Below, piece by piece: positions 25,787-35,207 of a stretch of 64,000 bases of DNA (position 1 is the first letter of the stretch; each line of letters opens with the position of its first letter). Origin of the DNA: Entomomonas asaccharolytica. Lineage in GTDB: Bacteria > Pseudomonadota > Gammaproteobacteria > Pseudomonadales > Pseudomonadaceae. Made by a program: the position numbers and the translations under genes. The stretch covers positions 2,061,673 through 2,125,672 of the forward strand of contig NZ_CP067393.1 of the NCBI RefSeq assembly GCF_016653615.1, written 5' to 3'. Below the pieces are notes generated by a model. It had not been told where the DNA came from, searched no databases, and saw only the letters and a list, made by a program, of their open reading frames with translations.

Positions 25787-26266
25787 ATGAGTTTTCAATT
25801 TACTGTTGTAGAACTACCTGAAATTCAAGTAGCAGGTATAACCGTAGATACCGACATGGAAAAAGCCATGATTGACTGCCCTGCTTTATGGCACACTTTT
25901 GCTCCTCGAATTTGTAGTGAGTTAGCCGACTGTGTAGAAATTTCCAAAACAGGCGACAGTTATGGCATATCAAAAATGATTGATGAAAATCGCTTTACCT
26001 ACTGGGCCGCTGTGCAAATTACCCAAATTAATACCCTACCAGCAGATTTTAAAACCATGACTATTCCAGCAGGGCTTTATGTAAAAGCTCAAGTACCTAA
26101 TTTAGACATGTTAGGTGAAGCACTTACTGCCATGTATATGCAATGGCCACAAAGTCAAACAGAATATCAACTAGATATGCAAGGCGTTTCTCTGGAACGT
26201 TATGAACATAACTGGCAACCTAACGACCCACTAGAAATTTTTGCCGCTGTTATTAAACAATCTTAA
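25787..26266 (+). CDS. GyrI-like/effector-binding domain protein
   Basis: A 159-residue stand-alone GyrI-like (AraC effector-binding) domain. It has the strand FTVVELPEIQVAGITV at the start, the GISKMIDENRFTYWAAVQI core, the IPAGLYVKAQV strand and a LERYEHNWQPNDP loop, as in SbmC/GyrI and stand-alone ligand-binding members. No DNA-binding domain is present. Family members bind small molecules or protect gyrase. I start at the ATG at 25787 with TAGGTG just upstream; a GTG at 25778 is also in frame. It is monocistronic, followed by a strong hairpin. Confidence 0.7.
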   Translation: MSFQFTVVELPEIQVAGITVDTDMEKAMIDCPALWHTFAPRICSELADCVEISKTGDSYGISKMIDENRFTYWAAVQITQINTLPADFKTMTIPAGLYVKAQVPNLDMLGEALTAMYMQWPQSQTEYQLDMQGVSLERYEHNWQPNDPLEIFAAVIKQS

Positions 26267-26270
26267 TTAC

Positions 26271-26305
26271 AATAGATGGATAGCTATTTTAGTTATCCAT
26301 CTATT
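26271..26305 (+). terminator. Long hairpin after the GyrI-like gene
   Basis: AATAGATGGATA and TATCCATCTATT form a perfect 12-base-pair stem around an 11-base loop, starting 5 bases after the stop. No T run follows directly (a CCTTTTT comes later), so it acts as a terminator or as an mRNA-stabilising end. Confidence 0.55.
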
Positions 26306-26439
26306 AGCTGTAACTTAACCTTTTTCTACTGACTATCTTTTTCTCACTTATTAGCCATTTAGCCTAATACTAAAGAGCTTGTTTTCATTATTTTGTGATG
26401 TTACATTAACAAGGCTCTATCTAAATCAATAGAGTGTGG

Positions 26440-26642
26440 GCTTGGTCGCTCACTGAACAATATACACCGCCATAGATACAAGTGGTTTCGCTTGCTTGTA
26501 TCCGTTTTTATGGCGGGCTATGAGTGGGACACCTTCGGGTGTGCCGTCTTGTATATTGTACGGTCGACCAACCTGCTTATAGTCCGCCCCCAATAGTTAT
26601 GCTGTTATTAGGGGTTAATTCTGTTTAAAAAGGATTTAGACC
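26440..26642 (+). ncRNA. Structured leader RNA, copy 1
   Basis: Nested complementary segments predict a multibranched RNA. GGTCG (26444) pairs with CGACC (26565), and ACAATATACA (26457) with TGTATATTGT (26550). CCGCCATA (26467) pairs with TATGGCGG (26509), and GATACAAG (26475) with CTTGTATC (26495). A UUCG-capped hairpin GGGACACC/GGTGTGCC spans 26526-26545. A further stem (CCCCCAATA ... TATTAGGGG) precedes a ribosome site and the ATG at 26643. The 21 bases at 26526-26546 recur exactly at 63079-63099 in a second leader with the same order of parts. A large ncRNA family (the skipping-rope family would be one to test) or a cis-regulatory leader is possible. Confidence 0.6.
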
Positions 26643-26747
26643 ATGTACAGCAAAATCAAACAAATACTTTGCTATTTAGCTTTAGTAAATGCCACTAATT
26701 ATTGGGTATGCACTGTTAATACTGCATACACTACCTTGCGAGGATAA
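26643..26747 (+). CDS. 34-residue leader ORF
   Basis: This short frame (MYSKIKQILCYLALVNATNYW...) is preceded by AAAAGGA 6 bases upstream and sits directly after the structured leader. It ends 4 bases before the start of the decayed effector, with GAGGATAATTAG between the two acting as the next ribosome site. It is hydrophobic in the middle. It could be a real small protein or a regulatory leader peptide, or it may be chance. The equivalent place behind leader copy 2 holds a 75-residue gene that is not similar. Confidence 0.35.
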   Translation: MYSKIKQILCYLALVNATNYWVCTVNTAYTTLRG

Positions 26748-26751
26748 TTAG

Positions 26752-28016
26752 ATGGCGATTTATACTATTCAATTTCAAATACAATCTAACGCACCCATTG
26801 AACAACTAGGTTATCAGTTAGAAGTTAATAAAACAGTTAATGATATACCTCGCTATGCCCTCCATCAAACACCTATCACACCTTTAGAGGCAGATTATAA
26901 AACACAACTTCATCGATCATTAGAACTTGTCCCTACTCAAGATCAACATTTTATTTTGTAGGTTATGTTATTTCAAAAAGTGAATGGCGAATATAAAGCA
27001 CTGTATGACAAACCAAAAACAAAACTTTACTGATTAGATAATCCACCAACATTATCAGATGATAAAGCAGAGAATATTTGCTTTTTTATTACTCACTCGA
27101 CAATAGATGATTTTACTGAAACTGTAGAGCATAACAATAATTTAGCAAAAGTATGCTCTCTTAAAATCAGTAAGCGGCCAAGACCTTTTGAAGACCAACT
27201 ATATAAAGAAGGAACAGCAGATGACCCCTTTAGTAAAGAAAAAATTGAGCAACAATTACAAAATAGATTAATTAGCTTTGATTACCCAAATCAAGAAAGT
27301 ACCTCACTTTGTGGCGCTGCTGCTTTTTTCTATTGCTTATTAAAAGATCAATCTGATATTTATAAGCAGGTAGTACAGGATCTATGGCACTATGGTAATG
27401 TACAAATAGGTAATTTAACCATTAAGCTAAGTGATGATTGTAGATATCCTGAAGGAATACATCGATTAGGTATATCAGGACTATACTGGATAACATTAGC
27501 TAGTTTAAGAGATACATCCAACCTAGTAATGGATATAAAAGTAAGAAATAGAAACACACCTACTGGCTTTTTTTTCGAGGGATTAGCTGGCATCACTACG
27601 GTATCAACAGCTAAATCTTGGTTTGAAAAGGTAGGCGCTAAATGTGTACTTGATAATGCTATGCTTATAACTCCTCGCGGCTGGCTCCATGCCAACTTAA
27701 AAGATGTTTGTGATTTAAACCTATATGCAGGAAAATCTAGCTATCATGTTATTGTATTAATTGGTTCTGGTATGTTTGGTGCTAAATCTAATGGAGCATT
27801 TATTAAACCATTAAAAGACCATTGGGTAGTATGGGAAAGTAAACTACTTTATTAGATGGTGAGGAAATAACCGAAGCAACCCCACTAACCGAAAAAGTAA
27901 AATTAAAAGCGTTTTCTTGGGGAAGATTACAAGAGAACTATATTCGACCAGAGCTGACATTAGGTGATGTATTAGAACATATATTTGGAGGTTTCATTGT
28001 TACTAAAATACTTTAA
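26752..28016 (+). pseudogene. Decayed T6SS effector paralogue 3
   Basis: The sequence aligns from start to end with the effectors at 10780 and 14650: MAIYTIQFQIQSN, SLCGAAAFFYCL (nucleophile helix), GLYWITLASLRD, SYHVIVLIG, KDHWVVWES and the terminal EHIFGGFIVTKIL. It is broken three times: an in-frame TAG at 26959, a TGA at 27031, and a frameshift near 27850 that moves the last 50 codons (LDGEEITEATPL...) to another frame. The active-site Cys, His and DHW motif are intact, so decay is fairly recent. No vgrG is nearby; it lies 10.8 kb from the live copies, just behind leader RNA copy 1. Confidence 0.85.
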
Positions 28017-28401
28017 AATCCTTTTATTAGGATTATTTTTACTATGTCCTGGCTGTATCCAGATTTTTCCTTGTGAGTCTAAATTTAGTATAGAGGAATT
28101 ACCAAATGCAACCTTTAATCAACCATATTTATAACAAATAGAAATATCTGGTGGTGCAATGGCTAGTGAAAATAGTATAAATTGGGAAATAACTCCTGAA
28201 AACTCTGGGATTAATATAAAAAGAACTATTGATAAAGGCTCTGTTTTATATGGAGGGGTAGAAATATCAGGTGTGCCAAATTATCAGAGAAATATAAAAA
28301 TCCATCTTTATGGATATGGTTCACCCCCACCACTCTGTACTTTTGATAGGGTACTTACACTTAAAGTAAATGCCCTTATTAAGCAAGATATTAAGGATTA
28401 A
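27997..28401 (+). pseudogene. Decayed immunity lipoprotein
   Basis: It begins inside the end of the decayed effector (a TTG at 27997 is one possible start). A hydrophobic stretch with lipobox-like LLCPGC follows, then SIEELPNATFNQPYL, matching LPDAIVGELYY of the array lipoproteins. A TAA at 28132 interrupts it directly before QIEISGGA (compare AEIEITGGT). The remaining frame to 28401 stays open. The C-terminal half differs from both array types, so this is a third immunity lineage matched to its own effector. An in-frame ATG at 28159 could express only a leaderless fragment. Confidence 0.75.
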
Positions 28402-28571
28402 ACTTGAATAAATTAAGCTGATTGGCAAAGAAGTATTTTTTATCAGCAAAAATTTCTATATAATAAGAACTTATTAAGCATATTTACTTGATTTATAAGT
28501 TTTATTTTTCGTTATTTTATAGTCAGGCATTATTGCCTTATCGTGTAAAAGCTTAATGTGACACCCATTAT

Positions 28572-28593
28572 TGAGTTTTAAACTCACTTTTTT
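28572..28593 (+). terminator. Short hairpin with T run upstream of betT
   Basis: TGAGTT-TTA-AACTCA followed by CTTTTTT lies in the 323-base gap between the decayed lipoprotein and betT. It could end the effector-immunity transcript. The rest of the gap is AT-rich and should carry the betT promoter; I see no clear operator. Confidence 0.4.
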
Positions 28594-28724
28594 AATCACC
28601 TTGGTTAATATCATTTCTTACTATACTTTTGTAGTAAGGTTATAGAAGCTTTATAGACAGCTTTGTCATAATTTATTATTCCCGCACAGATTGATTTCTG
28701 TATTAGAACTATAAAGAGATACCT

Positions 28725-30722
28725 ATGAATAACAATTCAACAAAAAAGTCATCTTATAATCCTTATGTTTTTTTTGGTTCAATTATTTTTTTAGTTTTAT
28801 TGGTGTTTTACACCGCTGTTTTTAAAAACCAAGCGCAATCAGTTTTAAACTCGACCAAAATTTGGATTAATACTAACTTTAGTTGGTTCTATGTATTAGT
28901 TGTTGCGATTATTTTAGTGACAACGGTTTTTATTTTTCTTAGTCGTGTAGGCGATATCAAATTAGGCCCAGATCATAGTAAACCTGAGTTTAGTACGCTC
29001 TCTTGGCTAAGTATGTTGTTTGCGGCGGGTATGGGGATTGGTTTAATGTTTTGGGGAGTTGCTGAACCCGTTATGCATTATTTAACTCCACCTGATGCTG
29101 ATCCAGGTTCAATAAAGGCTGCCCGTGAGGCGATGGTAATTACCTTTTTCCATTGGGGGCTAAATGGTTGGGCGATTTATGTAATAGTGGCTACTATCTT
29201 AGGTTATTTTTCGTTTCGGCATGGTTTACCTTTAACTTTACGTTCTGCGTTATATCCGTTAATTGGTGAGCGTATTTATGGCCCTATTGGTAATGCAGTA
29301 GATACTTTTGCTGTGATTGGTACAGTATTAGGGGTTGCTACTACATTGGGGATGGGGGTTAAACAGATTAACGCTGGTTTGCATCATTTATATGGTGTGC
29401 CTATTAGTTTTACTGTGCAGTTTATTTTTATTGTAGTTATTATGTTTTTTGCTTCTTTATCGGTATTTAGTGGCTTAAGTAAAGGCGTTAAAAGGCTTTC
29501 TGAGGCCAATATGATTTTAGCCGTTTTAATGTTGCTATTTGTTTTAATCTTAGGGCCTACGTTATTTATTATGACGACCTTTATGCAAAATATTGGTGAT
29601 TATTTATCGGAGATTGTCAGTAAATCCTTTAATTTATATGCGTATAAAACCTCTGATTGGATAGGTAACTGGACGATATTCTATTGGGCTTGGTGGTTAG
29701 CATGGTCGCCTTTTGTGGGGGCTTTTATCGCGCGCATTTCACGTGGTCGTACTGTTCGCCAATTGGTGATGGGGGCTTTATTTGCGCCTACTTTGCTAAC
29801 GGTGTTATGGATGACGGTGTTTGGTGATACGGCTTTGCATTTAATTGTTTATCAAGGGGTAGATTCACTTGCTGAGGTTGTGCGCAATGATTATTCAATG
29901 GCGTTATTTGCTTTCTTAGAGCATTTCCCCTTATCTTCAGTTACAAGTTTAATTGCGGTTATTATGGTAATTGTATTCTTTGTAACCTCAGCAGATAGTG
30001 CTGCCATTATTGTGGATATGTTTTGTTCTGATGGTAAAACCGATACCCCTGTATGGCAGAGTTTGTTCTGGGCAGGGATGATGGCTGCGGTAACTATCGC
30101 TCTGATGTATGCAGATGGTATAAGTGCTTTACAAGCAGCCATTATTATTGGCGCATTGCCCTTTTCTATCGCTTTATTAGCCGCTATTTGGGGTTTGATT
30201 CGCGGCTTGCATTTGGATGCAACCCGTCGCGATATTCGTCGCCAATCATTAAATATTTCTCGACCTGCACCACGTTCTACAGGAGGCTGGCAACGTAGAT
30301 TGCGTAATTTAACGATGTTTACGCGTCGCTCCCATGTGGTACGTTTTATTGAGGAGGTTGTTAAACCTGCCTGTGAGGAAGTAGCAGAAGAATTAAATAA
30401 ACAGGGCTCTACTGCTATTGTGGTGGTAAATGAAGCTAAGAATACGATACGCTTAGAATTAGCCTACAATGATAAAGTTTATTTTGCTTATGAGGTAAGA
30501 CCGAGGCATTACCCATTACCAGAAATAATTACTCGTATTGCAGATGATGATGAGGGTGACTCCCTAGAGAATCGTAATTATTTTAGGGCTGATGTTCATC
30601 TATTAGAAGGTGGTCAGGATTATGACATTATGGGTTGGAGTAAAGAGGATGTAATTGGTGATATTATCGATCAATATGAAACCCATTTACATTTCTTACA
30701 TATAGTACGCGCCAATGCTTAG
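28725..30722 (+). CDS. betT: BCCT-family choline/betaine transporter, BetT-like
   Basis: This 665-residue protein has 12 predicted membrane helices and BCCT family motifs: MLFAAGMGIGLMFWGVAEPVMHY near residue 95-117 and the signature WTIFYWAWWLAWSPFVGAFIARISRGRTVRQL near 315-346. The long cytoplasmic C-terminus (about residues 500-665, with RRDIRRQSLN and GQDYDIMGWSKEDVI) is typical of proton-driven BetT. It takes up choline for conversion to glycine betaine, an osmoprotectant. No betIBA genes are next to it, so it stands alone, and glycine betaine itself or another quaternary amine could be its substrate. A strong terminator follows. Confidence 0.88.
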   Translation: MNNNSTKKSSYNPYVFFGSIIFLVLLVFYTAVFKNQAQSVLNSTKIWINTNFSWFYVLVVAIILVTTVFIFLSRVGDIKLGPDHSKPEFSTLSWLSMLFAAGMGIGLMFWGVAEPVMHYLTPPDADPGSIKAAREAMVITFFHWGLNGWAIYVIVATILGYFSFRHGLPLTLRSALYPLIGERIYGPIGNAVDTFAVIGTVLGVATTLGMGVKQINAGLHHLYGVPISFTVQFIFIVVIMFFASLSVFSGLSKGVKRLSEANMILAVLMLLFVLILGPTLFIMTTFMQNIGDYLSEIVSKSFNLYAYKTSDWIGNWTIFYWAWWLAWSPFVGAFIARISRGRTVRQLVMGALFAPTLLTVLWMTVFGDTALHLIVYQGVDSLAEVVRNDYSMALFAFLEHFPLSSVTSLIAVIMVIVFFVTSADSAAIIVDMFCSDGKTDTPVWQSLFWAGMMAAVTIALMYADGISALQAAIIIGALPFSIALLAAIWGLIRGLHLDATRRDIRRQSLNISRPAPRSTGGWQRRLRNLTMFTRRSHVVRFIEEVVKPACEEVAEELNKQGSTAIVVVNEAKNTIRLELAYNDKVYFAYEVRPRHYPLPEIITRIADDDEGDSLENRNYFRADVHLLEGGQDYDIMGWSKEDVIGDIIDQYETHLHFLHIVRANA

Positions 30723-30766
30723 GCTATAACTATTTAGTAAAAAATACGCTAAGCGAGCTGTTTGTT

Positions 30767-30803
30767 AAAAGACTGAGGGCTAAATGTAGGCTCAGTCTTT
30801 TTT
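30767..30803 (+). terminator. Intrinsic terminator of betT
   Basis: AAAGACTGAG and CTCAGTCTTT form a perfect stem around a 13-base loop, followed by TTTTTATT, 45 bases after the betT stop. This is a textbook Rho-independent terminator. Confidence 0.85.
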
Positions 30804-30993
30804 ATTATTACTTAAAACTACTTCCTGCTTATAGTTAAATACAATAGGTAAGATTTATATAGCTGCCCTGTTAATACGGCAATGATAATTACATAAGTTA
30901 CAAATAAAGCTAAACTAAAAACCACCTTATTTTCTATGGAATCCTTGTGTGTATACTGTTGAAGGTTTTACATAAATAATAGATAAATTTATT

Positions 30994-31311
30994 TCATTTA
31001 AAATAACGTTTAATGAATAAGCCCATTAACCATGACAGAACTCCCCCTGTAAACAAACCAAAAACACAATATTTAATAAAGTCTACATTGAGTGAATAGC
31101 GGTGAAAATTACTGAACAGAAATCCACCAAAAGGGCGTTTATCAAAAACATGTACCTCTGTAATAATTAATAACACTAATAAGAGAAAGCTAGTTATGAT
31201 TACAGTTGCCAATGTTATTTGGCTTTTGTCATAGTCTTCCACTAAAGATACTATAGCCCAAGTTATACAAAAAATAGGTATAACTGTAAATCCACAAAAA
31301 AATGCACTCAA
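30994..31311 (-). CDS. Small membrane protein of unknown function
   Basis: This 105-residue protein has three predicted membrane helices: FFCGFTVIPIFCITWAIVSL at the start, ATVIITSFLLLVLLIITEV in the middle, and YCVFGLFTGGVLSWLMGLF near the end. A short basic tail (IKRYFK) follows. No family is recognised. It is isolated on the minus strand between betT and the aldehyde dehydrogenase. The frame has normal length and composition for a real gene, but without homologues at hand I rate it as moderately sure. Confidence 0.5.
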   Translation of the reverse strand: MSAFFCGFTVIPIFCITWAIVSLVEDYDKSQITLATVIITSFLLLVLLIITEVHVFDKRPFGGFLFSNFHRYSLNVDFIKYCVFGLFTGGVLSWLMGLFIKRYFK

Positions 31312-31432
31312 TTAATCATACCTTTTAATTATTTAGTTATTTATTAATTTAGCAGTCTTATCTTAATTTATCTTTAATTGTAAATCAGGCGATGTGCAAG
31401 GTTAATCAATAGTGTGCATGGATAAAAATAGA

Positions 31433-32884
31433 TTAGCGAATAAATAATTTATATACCAGTTGTAGCCATTTGTTTGGCTTTTTAAAACGATAAGGTGGAT
31501 AGATAAGTTTTGCAGTATTTAATTTGCCTTTAGTAAATACACTTTTGGCTTTGCTAAAGGTTAAAAAACCTTCGTAACCATGATATTGCCCCATACCTGA
31601 TTGACCAACACCACCAAAAGGCAAATTGGATTGGGCAACTTGTAGTAAGGTGTCGTTAATTGCTACCCCGCCTGATTGGGTATGTTGTAATACATATTGT
31701 TGTTGTTCTTTATTAAAACCAAAGTAATACAGTGCTAACGGTTTGGGCTGGTGGTTAATATACTGTACAGCATCCGCTATATCGTTATAGGTCATTATTG
31801 GCAGTAAAGGGCCAAAAATCTCCTGTTGCATAACTTGCATACTGCTATTGACGTTTAATAGTAAGTAATGGGGTAGTAAGCGGTCGCTTAGTTTTTCATC
31901 TTGGTCTTTTTCGGGTAGCAGCTTTATTAGCTGTGCCCCTTTTATTTCAGCATCGGTTAACATTTCTTGTAAACGATTGTACTGTTTATGATTAATAATG
32001 GTGGTTGCATCGGGATTATTGATTAGACTGGGATAAAAGCGCTTGATCACTTGTTGATAGGTGGTGACAAACTCATCTACACGGTGTGGCGAAATCAGTA
32101 TATAGTCTGGTGCGACGCAAGTTTGCCCTGCATTAATTGCTTTACCAAAAGCAATCCGTTCTGCTGCCAGTTGCATAGGAATATCATCGGCAATAATAAC
32201 GGGTGATTTACCGCCTAGTTCTAAGGTAACAGGGGTTAGGTTTGCTGCAGCCGCTTGCATAACAGAGACCGCTGTTTTACTCGAACCTGTAAACAGTAGA
32301 TGATTAAAAGGCAGTTGGCAGAACTTTTGCGAAACCTCTTGGCCACCCTCCACTACAGCTACAAGATCTTCTGTATAAATTTCCGCCAGCATTTGTTTGA
32401 CAAGAGCTGATGTGTTGGGCGTATATTCGCTGAGTTTTATCATTACCCGATTACCTGCAGCCAATGCACCCACCAGTGGCCCTATGGTTAGGTACAGTGG
32501 GTAGTTCCAAGGCACTACCACACCTACCACACCTAGCGGTTGATAATAAACTTGGGCGGTGGCTGGTTGGTAGGCCATGCTGACTGGTTCATAACGCGGT
32601 TTTAACCAGCTTTTCAGTGATTTATGGGCATATTTGATGCATTGAAGGCTAGGTAGAATTTCAGCCAGTAGCGTTTCATCTTGGCTGCGATGACCAAAAT
32701 CAGCTGAAATTGCTTGTGCTAGCTGTTCTTTATAGTTGATTAGTTGTTGCTGTAACAGGGTGAGCCAATTTTGTCGTTGCTCCAAAGATGGCATAGGATT
32801 TGCCATAAAAGCTTGCTGTTGTAGTTCTAGCAGGGTTTCGGAGAGGTCTTTCTGAATATGATCTACTACCAGCGTATGAGGCAT
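31433..32884 (-). CDS. Coniferyl-aldehyde-type aldehyde dehydrogenase
   Basis: A class 3-like NAD(P)+-dependent aldehyde dehydrogenase with a short N-terminus: PWNYPLYLTIGPLVGALAAGNRVMIKLSE (cofactor site), LFTGSSKTAVSVMQAAA, the catalytic glutamate in VTLELGGKSP, and the catalytic cysteine in NAGQTCVAPDY. The length and the C-terminal basic tail fit the coniferyl aldehyde dehydrogenase (CalB) group of Pseudomonas, which oxidises aromatic and long-chain aldehydes. I start at the ATG at 32884 (MPHTLVVDHIQ), with GGAG 8 bases upstream; the frame opens seven codons earlier with a GTG. Real substrate unknown. Confidence 0.85.
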   Translation of the reverse strand: MPHTLVVDHIQKDLSETLLELQQQAFMANPMPSLEQRQNWLTLLQQQLINYKEQLAQAISADFGHRSQDETLLAEILPSLQCIKYAHKSLKSWLKPRYEPVSMAYQPATAQVYYQPLGVVGVVVPWNYPLYLTIGPLVGALAAGNRVMIKLSEYTPNTSALVKQMLAEIYTEDLVAVVEGGQEVSQKFCQLPFNHLLFTGSSKTAVSVMQAAAANLTPVTLELGGKSPVIIADDIPMQLAAERIAFGKAINAGQTCVAPDYILISPHRVDEFVTTYQQVIKRFYPSLINNPDATTIINHKQYNRLQEMLTDAEIKGAQLIKLLPEKDQDEKLSDRLLPHYLLLNVNSSMQVMQQEIFGPLLPIMTYNDIADAVQYINHQPKPLALYYFGFNKEQQQYVLQHTQSGGVAINDTLLQVAQSNLPFGGVGQSGMGQYHGYEGFLTFSKAKSVFTKGKLNTAKLIYPPYRFKKPNKWLQLVYKLFIR

Positions 32885-32998
32885 AATGATGACTCCACTC
32901 GTCACTGAGTCATTAATACAGTTAATAATTTCCGTTTATTATATAGTGAATGATAAGGGTTGGTTATACAACTAACAGATAACAGGGATAGGGTTTAT

Positions 32999-33022
32999 GC
33001 TGACTAGCTCACGCTAGCCAGC
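32999..33022 (-). terminator. Hairpin after thrH
   Basis: GCTGACTAGC and GCTAGCCAGC pair with one mismatch around a 4-base loop, 8 bases past the thrH stop on its coding strand. There is no T run, so it may be a Rho-linked or stabilising hairpin. Confidence 0.4.
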
Positions 33023-33030
33023 AGGGATAA

Positions 33031-33648
33031 TTATAACGTTAAATTACGGGTAGAAGCCTTAATAAATTCTTTCTTTAGGTCTTCATAGGTATGCACGGCT
33101 GGATACTGCGGAAATTCTTTAATCACATTATCTGGTGCATGGAATAGAATACCTGCATGGGCTTCTTCTAACATGGCTGTATCGTTGTAAGAGTCGCCTG
33201 TGGCAATGCAGCGATAGTAGAGGCTTTTGAAAGCAATTACTGATTGACGTTTTGGGTCTCTTTGACGAATTTGATAATCCACGACACGGTCTTGGTCATC
33301 TATCACAAGGTTGTGACATAATAAGGTAGGTGAACCCAATTGACGTACCAACGGACGGGCAAACTGGTAGAAGGTGTCAGATAAGATGACTACTTGGAAA
33401 CGCTCACGTAACCAGTCTACAAATTCAATCGCCCCGTCTAATGGCTTTAAGGTTGCAATCACTTCTTGAATATCTTTTAGTTTTAAACCATTTTCATCTA
33501 AGATGCGTAACCGCTGCTTCATTAGTACATCATAGTCAGGGATATCACGGGTGGTTGCCTTTAGCTCGTCGATTCCAGTTTTTTCAGCAAACGCAATCCA
33601 AATTTCAGGAATCAATACACCTTCAAGGTCTAAGCAAGCGATTTCCAC
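33031..33648 (-). CDS. thrH: Phosphoserine phosphatase / phosphoserine:homoserine phosphotransferase ThrH
   Basis: The 205 residues equal the length of Pseudomonas aeruginosa ThrH, a HAD-family enzyme that removes phosphate from phosphoserine and can pass it to homoserine, linking serine and threonine synthesis. HAD motif I is CLDLEGVL at residues 5-12 with the nucleophile Asp7; motif II is ILSDTF; motif III/IV is ATGDSYNDTAML near 150-161. The cap region (YDVLMKQRLRILDENGLKL) fits as well. Upstream it lies 30 bases from the DUF2058 gene on the same strand. The enzyme is largely restricted to Pseudomonas-like lineages, which supports the taxonomic placement. Confidence 0.93.
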   Translation of the reverse strand: MEIACLDLEGVLIPEIWIAFAEKTGIDELKATTRDIPDYDVLMKQRLRILDENGLKLKDIQEVIATLKPLDGAIEFVDWLRERFQVVILSDTFYQFARPLVRQLGSPTLLCHNLVIDDQDRVVDYQIRQRDPKRQSVIAFKSLYYRCIATGDSYNDTAMLEEAHAGILFHAPDNVIKEFPQYPAVHTYEDLKKEFIKASTRNLTL

Positions 33649-33678
33649 AGTTTTTTCCTCAATAAAAATTAATAATAG

Positions 33679-34218
33679 TTACCACATTAAATCATCAGGA
33701 ACAGCGAAATCCTTGTAAGGATCATCATCATTTCCTTGATCGGTTGACTCATTTAGCACGATAATGCGTTGAGCGTTGCGCTGTTGGATTTTAAGCGCTG
33801 TTTCACGGGGAATAATTTCATAATATCCTTCGTGACTAACAATGGCTAGACTGCCCTTGACTAATTTGTCACGAATCAGGTCGTTTACCGCCATTCGTTT
33901 GACCTTTTTATGATCTACAAAGTTGTAGTAATCTTCGGTATCTAAACGAGGTAGACGATCCTTAATAATCAGTTGTTTAATTTCAGCAGCAATCGCTTTA
34001 CGGCGCTTTTTCTCTTCTTGCTGCTGATTTAGCTCTTGATCCTTGGCTTGCTTTTCAGCTTGCGCTTGTTTTAGCGCTTCTTCTTGGGAAGTATCTTTCG
34101 CTAACTGCCCCTTCTGTTGCAGTCTGGTTTCTTTTTGCTTTTGCTTAGATGCCTGTTTTACTTGCTTTTCATTAACTAAACCAGCTTTTAGTAACTGGTC
34201 ACGCAGTGACATACTCAT
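33679..34218 (-). CDS. DUF2058 family protein (YaiL-like)
   Basis: A 179-residue protein matching the DUF2058/YaiL group. It starts MSLRDQLLKAGLV-K-VK, continues with a highly charged Lys/Gln/Glu-rich helix (about residues 25-80), and closes with a compact domain containing LPRLDTEDYYNFVD and GYYEIIPRETALKIQQR. In other bacteria the protein is a soluble, abundant factor of unknown role with nucleoid or translation associations suggested. It sits immediately upstream of thrH, 30 bases away, and could be co-transcribed. Function remains unassigned. Confidence 0.8.
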   Translation of the reverse strand: MSMSLRDQLLKAGLVNEKQVKQASKQKQKETRLQQKGQLAKDTSQEEALKQAQAEKQAKDQELNQQQEEKKRRKAIAAEIKQLIIKDRLPRLDTEDYYNFVDHKKVKRMAVNDLIRDKLVKGSLAIVSHEGYYEIIPRETALKIQQRNAQRIIVLNESTDQGNDDDPYKDFAVPDDLMW

Positions 34219-34289
34219 AATTATAGCACTTAGAAAGGGGTTAATATTATAAAAGCTTATTTTACTGTAACCAATAAAAAAACAAAATG

Positions 34290-35075
34290 TTAATTTTGTA
34301 CTTCATCCCTTAAAAAAACCAGTTTATTGGCTGTTGAATGTTGTTCTGAGTAGTAATAGCCTTCTGTATCGAACAGTTTTAGCTGTTCAACTTCTGTAAG
34401 TTGGTTTTTGATTACATAACGTGCCATCATGCCCCGAGCCTTTTTAGCATAGAAGCTTATGATTTTATATTGGCCATTTTTTAGGTCTTTAAAATCAATA
34501 TCTATGATTTTCGCGTCTAATTGTTTGGTTTTCACTGATTTAAAATATTCGTTCGATGCTAAATTAACTAAGATACCATCGCCTTGCGCTATAATTGCTT
34601 TATTTAACCAGTCAGTGATTTGTTCGCCCCAGAACTCATATAAGTCTTTGCCTTTGCTGTTGGCGAGTTTAGTACCCATTTCTAAACGGTAAGGCTGCAT
34701 TAGGTCTAACGGACGCAATACGCCATAAAGCCCTGATAATATACGCAGGTGTTGTTGTGCAAATTTATAGTCTTTCGCAGAAAAGTCTTCTGCCGCCAGC
34801 CCTGTATAAACATCCCCTTTAAAAGCTAAGATGGCTTGGCGCGCATTTTCTGTGGTGAATTTAGTTGACCATTCTGTAAACCTTGCTACATTAAGTGCCG
34901 CTAGTTTATCTGAAATACTCATTAAACTGGCTACTTCTTGTACAGATAGCTTTTTCAGTTGTTTGATAAGTTGCTCTGCTTGCTTCGTATGTTCTGGCTC
35001 TGTGTATTCTTTTAATTTAACTGGACTGGTATAGTCTAAGGTTTTTGCAGGGGAAATCACCATTAACATAAGCAA
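34290..35075 (-). CDS. yaaA: Peroxide stress protein YaaA (DUF328)
   Basis: The family start (M)[12 protein letters not shown] is followed by the [11 protein letters not shown] segment, [36 protein letters not shown] and the C-terminal [13 protein letters not shown], all diagnostic. YaaA binds DNA and lowers free iron under hydrogen peroxide stress in E. coli. There are three in-frame ATG codons at the start (35075, 35069 and 35063). GGAG lies about 10 bases before the first, and homologues begin MLxVISPAK, which favours 35069. The usual length is 258; it is 259-261 here. Confidence 0.93.
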   Translation of the reverse strand: MLMLMVISPAKTLDYTSPVKLKEYTEPEHTKQAEQLIKQLKKLSVQEVASLMSISDKLAALNVARFTEWSTKFTTENARQAILAFKGDVYTGLAAEDFSAKDYKFAQQHLRILSGLYGVLRPLDLMQPYRLEMGTKLANSKGKDLYEFWGEQITDWLNKAIIAQGDGILVNLASNEYFKSVKTKQLDAKIIDIDFKDLKNGQYKIISFYAKKARGMMARYVIKNQLTEVEQLKLFDTEGYYYSEQHSTANKLVFLRDEVQN

Positions 35076-35207
35076 ATAGCTCCGATTTTTTTAAATAACT
35101 GGGTTATATCTTACCAATAAACTAGGGTATGCAGCAAAATAAGCCTAATGAAATTTGTTTATTTGATTAATAGATTTTTTAACTATATCTTAAGGTTAAG
35201 GATAGTA

